Assembly: GCA_022820365.1 (NCBI GenBank) | Contig: JAJEFO010000071.1 | Coordinates: 62,001 to 126,000, forward strand | Origin: Silicimonas sp. | GTDB taxonomy: Bacteria; Pseudomonadota; Alphaproteobacteria; Rhodobacterales; Rhodobacteraceae | DNA: 64,000 nucleotides | Reading direction: 5' to 3' | Shown: positions 1 through 10,744 of the stretch, one piece after another | Numbering within the stretch: the first letter of the stretch is position 1 | How the letters are laid out: every line of letters starts with the position of its first letter | Notes under the pieces: model-generated | Databases searched by the model: none | Told to the model about the DNA's origin: nothing | What the model saw: only the letters and a program-made list of their open reading frames with translations | Program-made: the position numbers and the translations under genes

Positions 1-147
1 AAAACGAGGCGCAAGAATCCGGATCTCAACTGGGCCGCGCAAAACTGGGCCGAGCTTCTAGCTGGCTACGCACATTCCTCCCAAATGCAGGCGCAGCAAA
101 GTTGCTCGGACACGACCAAGTCAGAAAATTTAGGGAACGCACCTTGA
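1..147 (+). CDS. C-terminal fragment of an upstream CDS (5' end outside window), product unknown
   Basis: Frame 1 open from base 1 to TGA at 145-147 (KTRRKNPDLNWAAQNWAELLAGYAHSS...), ending 11 bp before the next likely ATG. Confidence 0.35.
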   Translation, partial: KTRRKNPDLNWAAQNWAELLAGYAHSSQMQAQQSCSDTTKSENLGNAP

Positions 148-158
148 AGAGAACGCTG

Positions 159-965
159 ATGTGCATGAAATGGGGCAAGGCGTATGCGCCGGACTACGTC
201 AACGTTCTTGCCTCGGCGGTCCAAAAAAATCTGTCTGGAGAATTTCGCTTCGTCTGTTTCACCGACGACACAAATGGGATTTCGCCCGATATCGAGACCC
301 TGCCCATCCCGGAGATGGGAATATCCCTCGACAACTTCCGCTTCGGTGCCTGGCCAAAAATTTCGCTATTCAAGCCAGAACTCTATGACCTTTCCGGCCG
401 TGCGCTCTTTATCGACCTCGACTCCATGATCTGCGGCGATCTCGCACCGATGTTTGATCATCCAGGCACACTTGTGATGATCGAGGAATGGTCTCGCCCA
501 ATCGACAGGTTGAAGTTCAACCCACCGATACGCGGAGCGTCAGGAGTGATCGCATTCGAGATCGGAGCGCTTGGCCACATTTATGATGAACTTGTTGCAC
601 GGCCCGAACACTGGACTGCGACAATACGCAACGATCAGCGGTTCATGTGGATGCAGCAGGACGAGGTAACTTTTTGGCCAAAACCTTGGGTAATTTCCTT
701 CAAACGCCACCTTCTGCATCCACCAATTGCAAACAGGGTGTTGCCGCCGCGAATGCCGCCCCAAGACACCCGTATCCTTGCCTTTCATGGTCGACCGCGC
801 CCAGCCGAACTGGTGCCTGACCGCCGTCAGATTTGGGGCGATTTCTGGCGCGCTGGGCGCGGCACCGTTCCTTGGTTTCGCGAGTACTGGCTGTCCAATG
901 GTGGGCGTGAAACGGTCGAAGCGATCGGACCGTTGCGCGATTGGCGAGGCCGTCCGATCGATTGA
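159..965 (+). CDS. Glycosyltransferase-like protein
   Basis: ORF MCMKWGKAYAPDYVNVLASAVQKNL...CFTDD...LFIDLDSMICGDL with DxD-type motif; likely start is ATG at 159 within the ORF listed from 102. Confidence 0.65.
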   Translation: MCMKWGKAYAPDYVNVLASAVQKNLSGEFRFVCFTDDTNGISPDIETLPIPEMGISLDNFRFGAWPKISLFKPELYDLSGRALFIDLDSMICGDLAPMFDHPGTLVMIEEWSRPIDRLKFNPPIRGASGVIAFEIGALGHIYDELVARPEHWTATIRNDQRFMWMQQDEVTFWPKPWVISFKRHLLHPPIANRVLPPRMPPQDTRILAFHGRPRPAELVPDRRQIWGDFWRAGRGTVPWFREYWLSNGGRETVEAIGPLRDWRGRPID

Positions 966-1168
966 TTGCACGGATTCGCGCAACGTGGCAAATTGCGAAT
1001 CGAATGAGATTGCTTATCCGCAAAAGCGAATGGTCAGGTGCATTTGGGATTCGCGGATTGCTTTGATGCTTCGCGTGACGCGTGTGCCGCACTTTTGGAC
1101 TGGCGGTGATCTTGCCCGTCACAGTCTGGATGCGTGGCGACAATTGATGATGAACTTGGGGAATTCAT

Positions 1169-2116
1169 GTGACGCACATCGTTTATGGAATTGACGACAA
1201 ATACCTACCTTGCCTGCTTGTATCTATGTTCACGGCACTGAATGAAGTGAACGGCGCAGCTAAAGTGACTGTATTCACTTCAGGACCAGAATTCGACACG
1301 TCATCTATTCACGTCATGGCCAAAAATTTCGGAAGCGCGACAGTAGAGACTCGGCGGTTCGATGCGGGTGCCCTTACTGCTTACGAAAAAACCGAGCCGG
1401 CTGCTCGATTTCCGGCCGCTAGCATGTTGCCATTGTTTCTCCCGTGGCTAGTCGAAGGCAAGTGCTTGTTTCTCGACGCGGATACACTTGTCTTGCATGA
1501 TATATCGCAGCTGTTTGAAATTGATCTAGACGGTTCCTTGATCGGCGCTTGCAGATCGTACTCTCACGCGCTTTCAATTGGAAGGGCCTTCCATTCAGGG
1601 TATTTTTTCCCACTTATATACAAGAACAGGAAAGAAAAATTTCGAAAGAAGTCAGTAAGACTCGGTTATCCAGACGTTCCGGAGTTAGCGAGCAAATACT
1701 TTTCGTCCGGCGTTATCTTGTTTGATACTGATGCCATTCGTATAGCTGATCCAAATGGCACCCTCACAAACATGGAGAAGATGGAGCAGCTTTGGGTTAA
1801 TGGCCTTATTTTACCAGACATGGACCGCCTAAACCAGTTTTTCAAAGATAAAGTTCACTACTTCGACCAGAAGTGGGATGTTCCAAGAGACGTTTCGTCA
1901 TTCAATCGACTTTATGCGCCACCAGATCTTTGGGAAGAGATCGCGGCCGCAATCAAGAACCCCGGAATCCTGCATTTTTCCGAGCTCTACATGCGAAAAT
2001 CTTGGAAACGCCCTTGGTACACCGGTGCACGGTACCGATTGTATCGGCGGACTTGCCAAGAAATTCACACGCAGACGGGAATCGACGTAGCAGGCATGTT
2101 CGATGTGCGTGAGTGA
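1169..2116 (+). CDS. Glycosyltransferase family 8-like protein
   Basis: MTHIVYGIDDKYLPCLLVSMFTALNEVN...CLFLDADTLVLHDISQLFEIDL, typical GT8 N-terminus and DxD motif. Confidence 0.8.
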   Translation: MTHIVYGIDDKYLPCLLVSMFTALNEVNGAAKVTVFTSGPEFDTSSIHVMAKNFGSATVETRRFDAGALTAYEKTEPAARFPAASMLPLFLPWLVEGKCLFLDADTLVLHDISQLFEIDLDGSLIGACRSYSHALSIGRAFHSGYFFPLIYKNRKEKFRKKSVRLGYPDVPELASKYFSSGVILFDTDAIRIADPNGTLTNMEKMEQLWVNGLILPDMDRLNQFFKDKVHYFDQKWDVPRDVSSFNRLYAPPDLWEEIAAAIKNPGILHFSELYMRKSWKRPWYTGARYRLYRRTCQEIHTQTGIDVAGMFDVRE

Positions 2117-2509
2117 ATCGGCATCGCATGAACTTTTGGGCCGAATTCGTGGACCGCTCCGCTTTCGCACAATTCGTCACCACACATTGGCCGCGTCTGC
2201 CCGGCAGACCTTCGGACTTGGAATGAGCGCCTACCATCCGCAGTACTTCGACTGGAACTTGCGTAGATGCTAGGGAAAGTACTTTCAAACACAATGACCC
2301 CGAGAGTCTCAGGAACCTGCCTTGCGGGCAACCATCCTTGAAGTGGTTGGAGAACTTATGAACCTCGGCTGTGAGGCAGGGAGACAATTGGCATCTTGCC
2401 GTGAGCAACGTATGTCATCGTCATCTGCCCGCCTTCTGTGGGAGTCCTTTGAGTATCCGTTGGCCCAACGTGCCGGAGGCCCGAATTAAAATTGAGGAAG
2501 TGAGAACCT

Positions 2510-3478
2510 GTGTTTTCCTTGAGTGAAATCGAAGCCGCGCACAGGCTCGTGACACGCGCAGTGCCCCCCACCCCGCAGTATGCTTGGCCGCAACTGGGTG
2601 CACGGGCAGGTGCCGAAGTCTGGGTCAAGCACGAGAATCACACGCCAACCGGATCCTTCAAAGTGCGCGGCGCATACACTTTCGTTGACTGGCTAGTCCG
2701 CACAAAACCCGAAAGCCCGGGGATCATCACGGCAACTCGCGGCAACCACGGGCAAGGCCAGGCACGCGCAGCCATGGCCGCCGGCCGTCGCGCCGTGATC
2801 TACATGCCGCACGGCAACTCGATCGAAAAAAACGCTGCCATGAAATCCTTCGGTGCCGAACTCGTGGAGTACGGCGACGATTTCGACGAGGCCAAGGAAG
2901 AGGTGCTCCGGGTCGCTGAAGAAGAGGGGCTGACTTTTGTGCCGCCCTTTCACAAAGAGCTTGTCCGGGGAGTCTCGACATATGCCTACGAACTTCTGAC
3001 TGCTGTCCCCGATCTTGACACGCTCTACGTTCCGGTCGGCTGCGGCTCCGGAATTTGCGGCTGCATCGCCGCCCGCGACGCTCTTGGGCGTGACACGCAG
3101 ATCGTGGGCGTCGTCAGCGAGCGCGCCCAAACAGTCAAGCTCTCGGTCGAAGCCGGGCATCCGGTGGAAACCAACTCTGCCCGCACCTTCGCCGACGGGA
3201 TGGCGGTTCGTGTTCCCGTGGAAGAGGCGCTTGCGATCTACGGTGCGGGTGCCGAGCGCATCGTCACTGTCAGCGAAGCGCAAGTCGCCGAAGCCATTCG
3301 CATCTACTACCGCGACATCCACAGTCTCGCGGAAGGCGCAGGCGCGGCGTCGCTGGCTGCGTTGCTCGACGAAAGGGATCAGATGGCAGGCCGCAAGGTC
3401 GCTGTCATCCTGACCGGCGGAAACATCGATACGGACTGGTTTCTGACGGTCATGTCGGGAGGCGTCCCGGTTCCGTAA
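2510..3478 (+). CDS. Threonine/serine dehydratase-like PLP enzyme
   Basis: VKHENHTPTGSFKVRGA (PLP-lysine motif), TRGNHGQGQA, GCGSGICG and VILTGGNID motifs. Confidence 0.85.
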   Translation: MFSLSEIEAAHRLVTRAVPPTPQYAWPQLGARAGAEVWVKHENHTPTGSFKVRGAYTFVDWLVRTKPESPGIITATRGNHGQGQARAAMAAGRRAVIYMPHGNSIEKNAAMKSFGAELVEYGDDFDEAKEEVLRVAEEEGLTFVPPFHKELVRGVSTYAYELLTAVPDLDTLYVPVGCGSGICGCIAARDALGRDTQIVGVVSERAQTVKLSVEAGHPVETNSARTFADGMAVRVPVEEALAIYGAGAERIVTVSEAQVAEAIRIYYRDIHSLAEGAGAASLAALLDERDQMAGRKVAVILTGGNIDTDWFLTVMSGGVPVP

Positions 3479-3639
3479 TTCGAACGCACGGCATGTGCCT
3501 GTTGTCGGCACTTGCATGCGGCCTTGGACAAAACCGGACGTGATTCAACGGCAGCACCAACCTTGGTGCCCACCGAAGACGCGGCAAAATGCGTGGCGCC
3601 CCAGAGGGCGCGGCGCAGATTTCCTGAAGGACTGGCCGA

Positions 3640-4308
3640 CTATTCCTCGTCGTCGTCTTGCTCTTCCGCCTCTTCGCCCTCGACCTCTTCGCCCTCGAAC
3701 TCTTCGTCTTCCTCTTCTTCGTCGGCGACACTGGCAAGTCCGGACGGCGCGGAAATGTTGGCAATTACGAAATCGCGGTCGATCGTTGGCTTGGTGCCTT
3801 CCGGCAACGTCACGCTGGAGATCGTGACCGTGTCACCAATCTCGAGCCCTTCGACATCGATCGTGATGCTCTCGGGGATTTCGTCGGCGGTCACGATCAG
3901 TTCGACCTCGGGCCGCACCATGACCAGAAGGCCGCCTTGCTTGATGCCCGGACAGTTGTCCTGACCCACGGCGTCGACTGCGATGAAAAGGTTGATCTTG
4001 GAGGTTCGCTTGAGGCGCATGAAATCGACATGGGTGGGCAGATCCCGGACCACGTCGCGCTGCACGCCGCGACAGATGACGCGGACGTCGTCGTGGCCAT
4101 CAACCTTGAGGTTGAAGAGCGTCGAAAGAAAGCGACCCTCCTTCAACCTCTTGAAGAGCATGTTGTAGGGAATGTTGACAGGCAGCGGATCGACGCCGCC
4201 ACCGTAGACAATGCCTGGCACGAGGCCCTCTCTGCGAGCCTGACGGGCGGCCCCCTTGCCTGTCCCCGTCCGTACCAAGGCATGAAGATCAGGGTTCTGA
4301 CCAGCCAT
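3640..4308 (-). CDS. rplY: 50S ribosomal protein L25 / general stress protein Ctc
   Basis: [38 protein letters not shown]... with acidic C-terminal tail; start taken as internal Met at 4308. Confidence 0.9.
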   Translation of the reverse strand: MAGQNPDLHALVRTGTGKGAARQARREGLVPGIVYGGGVDPLPVNIPYNMLFKRLKEGRFLSTLFNLKVDGHDDVRVICRGVQRDVVRDLPTHVDFMRLKRTSKINLFIAVDAVGQDNCPGIKQGGLLVMVRPEVELIVTADEIPESITIDVEGLEIGDTVTISSVTLPEGTKPTIDRDFVIANISAPSGLASVADEEEEDEEFEGEEVEGEEAEEQDDDEE

Positions 4309-5048
4309 GGGTATTCTCCGATTTGCAACGCAGGGCAGCCTCCAAGGGTGTCCGCCCCACAAGAAGCGGCGCGTATAGCGAGTAATCGAAGGAGTGTGAA
4401 GCAGATTTTTTTAAGGCGCGACGCCTGCCGAAGCCACGGGCAGGATGATGAAAATGCACGAGTTCCTGCAAGAACGTCATGCTCGACGCTGTTTCGGCAC
4501 GTTCAGAACCGACTTCCCTTCCTGCTTGGATTCACCCTGAAGAAGGACGGGCGCGATGCTGCCGTGAGCAAAAAAAAGGAAGTGCAGTCCGTGGCGGCAT
4601 CCAGCCATGAAGGAATTCGCCTATTCCAAGACCGCGCGAACCGCGCCCATGAGCGTTTCCCGAAACCGGACAATGCGTGTTTGTGGCAACGTCGAATCGT
4701 TCTGCAATACCCTGCTTCTCGCAAGCAAACAACGAGACCCCCCCCCTCACCGAAAGGGGGCCATATTGCTGCCAAGGGTCGGCGACTCGCGTGTCGCCTT
4801 GTGCGCCGGCGTGGCGCTTGACGTCCTGGTTTCCAAGTCGCGCAGGAATGTCGCCGGAGAGTTGCAGGCGAGCGGAGTGGCGACCGAATCGACTGGCGAG
4901 TTGCCCCGCTTCAATGCGTCCGAAGGGGACATGTCCGGCCAGTAGAGCACTGCCTAAGTCGCGAAGCGCATTGGAGCCGACGGCGGAGAATTGGTCCTCG
5001 GCAACACTACTGATCAGATGCCAGACGGAGAATCGCCGCTCAAGGTCT

Positions 5049-5174
5049 GGCGCGTTCAATGTCGTGATGCAGAAGGGAATTGCCGGCTTCGAAACGTGGG
5101 CGGTCACGCGCGCACCGGGCAAGGAAGACGGCAACAGCTGGCACGGCACCGCTTTGGCCGCCGGCGTCATTTGA
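5049..5174 (+). pseudogene. Degenerate TonB-dependent receptor fragment (5' remnant)
   Basis: GAFNVVMQKGIAGFETWAVTRAPGKEDGNSWHGTALAAGVI* aligns with GAFNLVLRRDLDGFDIRTVARVPGKSGGDALQGSVWWGGTF of the intact receptor at 5314-7792. Confidence 0.65.
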
Positions 5175-5313
5175 GGCACCCGCCCGGCGATGGGGAGGGG
5201 CGCATGACTGAACCTGGAATCGACCCCTTCTCCCCTGCTGGACACTGGCATGTACATGCCGAATCCTGTAGAGGCCACCAGAATGCCACGTCAGAATCCC
5301 TGGAGGATGCTTT

Positions 5314-7792
5314 GATGAGAACAGCCCTTCCGATGCTCGCCTTGACGGTCGTGCTCGCCTCGTTCCAGGCCCGTGCCGGTGAACTGGCTCCGGCCCCCCA
5401 GTTCCTTGCGACGTATGACCGCAGTTTTATCGAGCGTTCCGGTGCCCAGACTTTCGAAGAAATGCTGGACACCGGCATACTCCGCTATTTCTTCACGGGA
5501 GGTCGCGCGTGGCTCGTCATGGTGAATGGAAATGCCTATTCCACCACCGCGAACAATCTTGACATAATTCCGCTATCGGCGGTCGAGCGCATCGAGGTCC
5601 TGCGTGGCGAAAGCCTGGGAACGTTCGGCGGCCACTCGGCAACGGTGGGCGCGTTCAACCTGGTGCTCCGCAGGGACCTGGACGGGTTCGACATCCGCAC
5701 GGTTGCCCGTGTGCCGGGAAAGTCAGGCGGGGACGCGCTCCAGGGCAGCGTCTGGTGGGGCGGCACATTCGGGCAGAATGGGCACGTGACCCTGGGCATC
5801 GACGTCCTGGACCGCCAGGAAATCGCTGGCAGCGCCCGGGAGCACAGCCGGTCGGAATGGACCCCTGGCGGCAACTTCGCCGACGCGAAGAACGTGAGCG
5901 TGTCTGGCAACACCGTCTTCGTTGTCGACCGAAGCGAAAAGAAGTTCCGGTCCTTGGCGCTGGGGTCGTGCGACCCGGAACTGGGCTACGTCGGCCCGCT
6001 TCGCAATCCGTCGGGTATCCGTTCGGGAGACGTCGGCTGCGGCTACGCCTACGGCAATGTCTGGTGGGACAGCGCAAGCGCCGGACGGACAAACGCGATT
6101 CTGAACCTCGATCATCCGCTGGGGGAGAGCGCGGAATTCCGCTTGGACGCCATCGCCACGCAATCGCATTCGGCGTTCCGTTACGCGCCGTCCGTTGACG
6201 TGTTCTCCATAAGTCCGGACGAGGAGCTGCTTGAAGCGATCAACGACGCCGCGGCCGATGCCAGTCCCGCGTTCCAGGTGACGGAAGAGGATGTCATCGC
6301 GGTCGCGCATCGGTTCATCGGCCATGGCAACCGGGACTGGGACACGCGCAGCACCGGACTCGAAGTTTCGGCAACTGTCGAGGGAGGTCTAGCCGAAGGT
6401 CTGGGCTACGAAGCAAGCGTCAGCGCGTGGAGCTTCGACGGTTCGGAGACCGGAAGGACGTTTGTGGACAAGCAATGGATTGGCGAGGAAATTGCTGCCG
6501 GACGCTACGATGTCGCGGACCCGCTGTCGACGGATCCGGACCATCTGGAAGCGATCGACCGGAGCTCGCTGCGCGAGAACAATGATGGAGGCGCACGGTA
6601 TCTTGGCGGACAATTCGCCCTTGAAGGAAGGTTTCCGGCCAGGGGCGGGCGAGACGCGTCCTGGACGGCGGGGACCGGAATCGGCACGGTGGAAGCCCAT
6701 AGCATCCTGACGTTTCTGGATCGAGACGGCGGAACCCGTGACGTGAACGGCGTCCTGGGATCGGGCGGCACAAGCTACGAGGGCGAGCGCGACGTTGCCG
6801 GTGCGTTCGCGGAGCTGTCGCTTCCCCTGGCCCGCAAGGTGGACATGCGGGTCGCGGCGACCGCCAGCGAGTACGACGACGTGGGTGCCCTGCAATCCTG
6901 GCGCCTGGGCGCCGAATACCGTCCGACGGACATCCTGGCTTTCCGCGGCTCGTGGAGCGCGGGCGACGAGGCGCCGTCCATGCATCATCTGCATTCCACC
7001 GCGTCCCAAGGCCATCCCTATGTCCGGTGCGTTCCTGACCCGGGACCGCCGCCGCGTAGCTGCGATGCGTCGAACTACCGGCAGGTCAAGCGTATCACGC
7101 GCGGCAATCCGGACCTTGATCCGTCACGGCAGGAGAAGCTCTCCCTAGGCGCAGGGATCCGCAAGGAACCGTTCTACTTCGTTGCCGACTGGTACCAGCT
7201 GACGACATCGGACCTGCCTGGCTTGAACCGGGCCACCTGGGCGATGCTGAACTATCCGGAATGCCCGCCTGGCGGCGGCGGCAACTGCATCGAGCGGATG
7301 GCGGGCGAAATCACCATTCATGACAGCTTTGCCAACGTCGTCGACACCGAGGTCTCAGGCGTCAACGCGAGGTTTGGCGCAAGAAGGGACACCGATTGGG
7401 GCTTTCTGGCCATGCGCGGCCTGTGGCGCTATGTCATCGACAGCGAGGCAACCGTCGCGAACGACACGAAACCCTTGCAACTGCCGCGCAACGCGGTTCG
7501 CATCGTGACATCGGTCGGGCGAGGCGACGTGACGGGCTACTGGGCCTTCAACCATCGCGACCGGATCCAGAACAGTCAGGGCGACGGGTATTTCGGGTCT
7601 TGGACCGGCCACGACTTGACGCTGGACTGGAAATCGCCGTTCGGGATGGAGGGCAAGCGTTTGACCGCCGGAGTCTACAACGTGACGGACGCGAAGCTTT
7701 CAGAGAACACCGCGCACCCCTCCCGTACCGACGGACCGCGCGCGGCCGGCTGGGGGCGCACTTTCTTCGTGACCTTCAACATGCGGTTCTGA
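5314..7792 (+). CDS. TonB-dependent outer-membrane receptor
   Basis: Signal peptide MRTALPMLALTVVLASFQARA, plug motif LSAVERIEVLRGES...GAFNLVLRRD, C-terminal ...FFVTFNMRF; start chosen at the signal-peptide Met inside ORF 4991-7792. Confidence 0.85.
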
Positions 7793-7797
7793 AGGAC

Positions 7798-8880
7798 GCT
7801 GTCGGTGTCGATGTTCTACGGCGCTAGGAAATCCCGCAGCGGAACCGGGAGTTCAGCCGCTCCGTCCGGCAGGAAGGCGGCGCGTTCGATGAAGCCCGCA
7901 ATGTCAATGTCGGCGGAAATGCCGTTTGGGTTGTTCAACTTGACGAAGACCGGAAGTTCAAGGGCAAGGGATCGGTCCCGCCGGGAGATTGCGATCCGGC
8001 AAAGGCCAATGCCGGTCCGATCCGGATTCCGCCGAGCGCAGTGGCTGAAGGCGACGAAGGTTGCGGTTTTGCGTATTGCGACGTCGCATGGAAATCGCAT
8101 GGAACACGTCCGGCTTCGAGCGACAGACCGTGATCGCGCGCCTGGACCCAGCGCTCGACGACAGGAATGGCCTTCATTCGTGTGCAACCTTCGGCCGGAC
8201 GAAGGAAATTTTCGACTTGCACCTTCCGTCGGCAGAATCCGCTTCGATCCGACCCCACACGCATTGGACGAAATCAACAACTTTGCCGGCTCCACGATCG
8301 CGTTCAATGATGATCACTTCGTCATCAAGCAACGATTTTTTGGCCACGGACGCCGCGACCGGCGATGGGGTTGCAACGAGGGCGACCCCGCAGCAGGCGC
8401 TTACGGACAATTGACGGACGATCTCGGACACGAAGCGATCATTTTTGCCGACCATTTGAACGGCTCCCATTTCAATGACACCTATGTCCACGCCAACAGG
8501 ATCGGGGATGAAATCGAACACGGACGCTGCGAAGTCCCGAACCCGTCCGAGCCCGCCAACCCGGATGCGCTTCGGCGGGCCATAGCGCGCACCAGCCTGC
8601 AGGAGGCGGACTTCTCCGAGGACTTCCCTAGAGCTTGGCTGGCACTGGACGGGCGGTCATTCGCAATTGGCGACCGCAACGTGGTATGGACCGCCGGACT
8701 CGACATTGGCACGGTCGAATCGCATTCCTTCCTGCGCTTCCGCCGCAACGAGGGCATAGCCCACGACAAGACCAAGGTGCTCGGATCGAAAGGAATCAGC
8801 TCTGCCGGGGAACGTCCGACCGACATGATGTTGAATTCACACCGATCAGGCAGAGCGCGTCTTGCGCTGCCAACGGGCAA
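7798..8880 (+). pseudogene. Degenerate TonB-dependent receptor fragment (3' remnant of the paralogue)
   Basis: DAVGVDVLRR*EIPQRNREFSRS...NVNVGGNAVWVV...GDCDP...GCGFAYCDVAW and, in a shifted frame, FFGHGRRDRRW...RIGDEIEHGRCEVPNPSEPANPDALRRAIARTSL...NVVWTAGLDIGTVESHSFLRF...KVLGSKGISSAGER align along the intact receptor; in-frame stop and frameshift present. Confidence 0.8.
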
Positions 8881-8913
8881 GCTGCCCGCAAACCTCCAAA
8901 CAGGGAAGAACCC

Positions 8914-9402
8914 ATGAACACAGAAGCCTTCAAGATGACCCGCGATTTCGACGCACCCAAGGAAATGGTCTGGCGCGCATGGACCGAAGCCGACTTGGTG
9001 CAGCGCTGGTACGGACCTGGCGTCGAAACGGTAATCCACGAATTCGAGGTCAAGCCCGGCGGCCTCTGGCTGAACGAAATGAGGATGGGCGAACGCTCCA
9101 TGAACCAACGGATGGAGTTCACGGAGGTGAACCCGACCGACCGGCTGGTCATGCTGATGTCGAATGCGGACGAGAATTGGGAAATCACCGCAAACCCCAT
9201 GATGCCGGACTGGCCGCGAACGCTCCTGACCACGGTGACCCTGGAGGATCGGGACGGAGGAACCCGTCTCATGCTGAGCTGGGACCCGCACGAGGCCACA
9301 GACGCGGAAGAGGCCGCCTTTGCCGCCGCTGCATCCGACTTCAACAAGGGTTGGGGCGCTGGCATGAACATCATTGACGAAATCCTCGCCGAGCTCTCCT
9401 GA
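8914..9402 (+). CDS. SRPBCC / AHSA1-domain protein
   Basis: MNTEAFKMTRDFDAPKEMVWRAWTEADLVQRWYGP...GWGAGMNIIDEILAEL. Confidence 0.85.
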   Translation: MNTEAFKMTRDFDAPKEMVWRAWTEADLVQRWYGPGVETVIHEFEVKPGGLWLNEMRMGERSMNQRMEFTEVNPTDRLVMLMSNADENWEITANPMMPDWPRTLLTTVTLEDRDGGTRLMLSWDPHEATDAEEAAFAAAASDFNKGWGAGMNIIDEILAELS

Positions 9403-9580
9403 CGACGCACGCCGCGACGGACGGACCTTACACCCAGTCGGTCATCTGGAACCGGCCGCCGTGACCAGGCAATGCGCCCGGTCGCGGCAGGTCCGAGCGT
9501 TCCGGGGAGTTTGCGGGAGCGGCACGGTGACGATGCCTGACACCGTCCCGGGAACCCTGTCCCCGGGGCTTTTGGCAGGC

Positions 9581-10744
9581 TCAGCCAAGTCCGCCGGAAA
9601 ACCCTTCCGGAACGAGGAGAATCTCCCGGTCCACATCGGCGATGTCTCGACGTCCGCATAGCGCCATTGAGACATCCAGTTCCTTGCTGATGACGTCGAG
9701 AGCGGCGGTCACGCCAGCTTCGCCCATGGCGCCGAGGCCATAAACGTAGGAGCGCCCAACCATGACTCCCATTGCACCAAGCGCCACGGCCTTCAGCACG
9801 TCCTGGCCACTCCGAACTCCGCCATCAAGCCAGACTTCCGTCCTGTTGCCGACCGCCCTGACGATTGGCTCGAGCATCCGGACCGACGAGAGCGCCCCGT
9901 CGAGCTGACGTCCGCCGTGGTTCGAGACGACAATGGCATCGGCACCCAGTTCGGCGGCCTTCACGGCGTCCTCCTCGTCGAGGATGCCTTTCAGAATCAC
10001 CTTGCCGCCCCACATGTCCATCAACTCCTTGATCCGGTCCCAATTCAGCGACGGATCAAATGCCTCCGCGGTCCAGGAAGAGAGGGATGACGGGTCGGTC
10101 ACCCCTTCTGCATGCCCGACGATATTGCCGAAAGAACGGCGCTTGGTCCCAAGCATTCCTAGTCCCCAAGACACCTTGGTCATCATGTTCGCGATTGACG
10201 AAATCGTAAGCTTCGGCGGGGCAGAAAGTCCGTTCTTGATGTCCTTGTGGCGTTGTCCGAGAACCTGCAGGTCGACCGTGATGACGATCGCTGGGCAGCC
10301 AGCGGCACGGGCACGCTCCAGGAGGCGCGACATGAACGCATTGTCCTTCAGCGTATAGACCTGGAACCAGAAGGGCTTGTCGGTGTTCGCAGCCACGTCC
10401 TCGATTGAACAGATCGACATGGTCGAAAGGCAAAATGGCACGCCAGCCCTTTCGGCCGCACGCGCCGCCTTAATTTCGCCATCGGCGCATTGCATGCCCA
10501 TGAGCCCGACCGGCGCCAGAACCACGGGCATCGCCACATCCTCGCCAATCAACCGGGTTGCGACCGATCGATTTGCCAGGTCGACCGCGATCCGTTGACG
10601 CAGACGGATCTTCCCGAAGTCGCTGCTGTTTTCACGAAAGGTCTGCTCGCTCCACGACCCGCTTTCCGTGTAGTCATAGAACATCCGCGGCACGCGGCGG
10701 CGATACATGCGCTTCAGGTCGGCGATTTCCGTGATGACTGGCAT
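9581..10744 (-). CDS. lldD: FMN-dependent alpha-hydroxy-acid oxidizing protein (L-lactate dehydrogenase-like)
   Basis: YDYTESGSWSEQTFREN...VVLAPVGLMGMQC...VSNHGGRQLDG...WLDGGVRSGQDVLKA. Confidence 0.85.
   Translation of the reverse strand: MPVITEIADLKRMYRRRVPRMFYDYTESGSWSEQTFRENSSDFGKIRLRQRIAVDLANRSVATRLIGEDVAMPVVLAPVGLMGMQCADGEIKAARAAERAGVPFCLSTMSICSIEDVAANTDKPFWFQVYTLKDNAFMSRLLERARAAGCPAIVITVDLQVLGQRHKDIKNGLSAPPKLTISSIANMMTKVSWGLGMLGTKRRSFGNIVGHAEGVTDPSSLSSWTAEAFDPSLNWDRIKELMDMWGGKVILKGILDEEDAVKAAELGADAIVVSNHGGRQLDGALSSVRMLEPIVRAVGNRTEVWLDGGVRSGQDVLKAVALGAMGVMVGRSYVYGLGAMGEAGVTAALDVISKELDVSMALCGRRDIADVDREILLVPEGFSGGLG

Noticed and set aside
4740-4765. Poly-C run (CCCCCCCCC) with GGGGG nearby
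   Set aside because: Short homopolymer inside probable non-coding/pseudogene sequence; phase-variation role not supportable
3658-4821. 387-aa plus-strand ORF
   Set aside because: Runs antisense to rplY; shadow ORF from high-GC codon bias with no recognisable motifs
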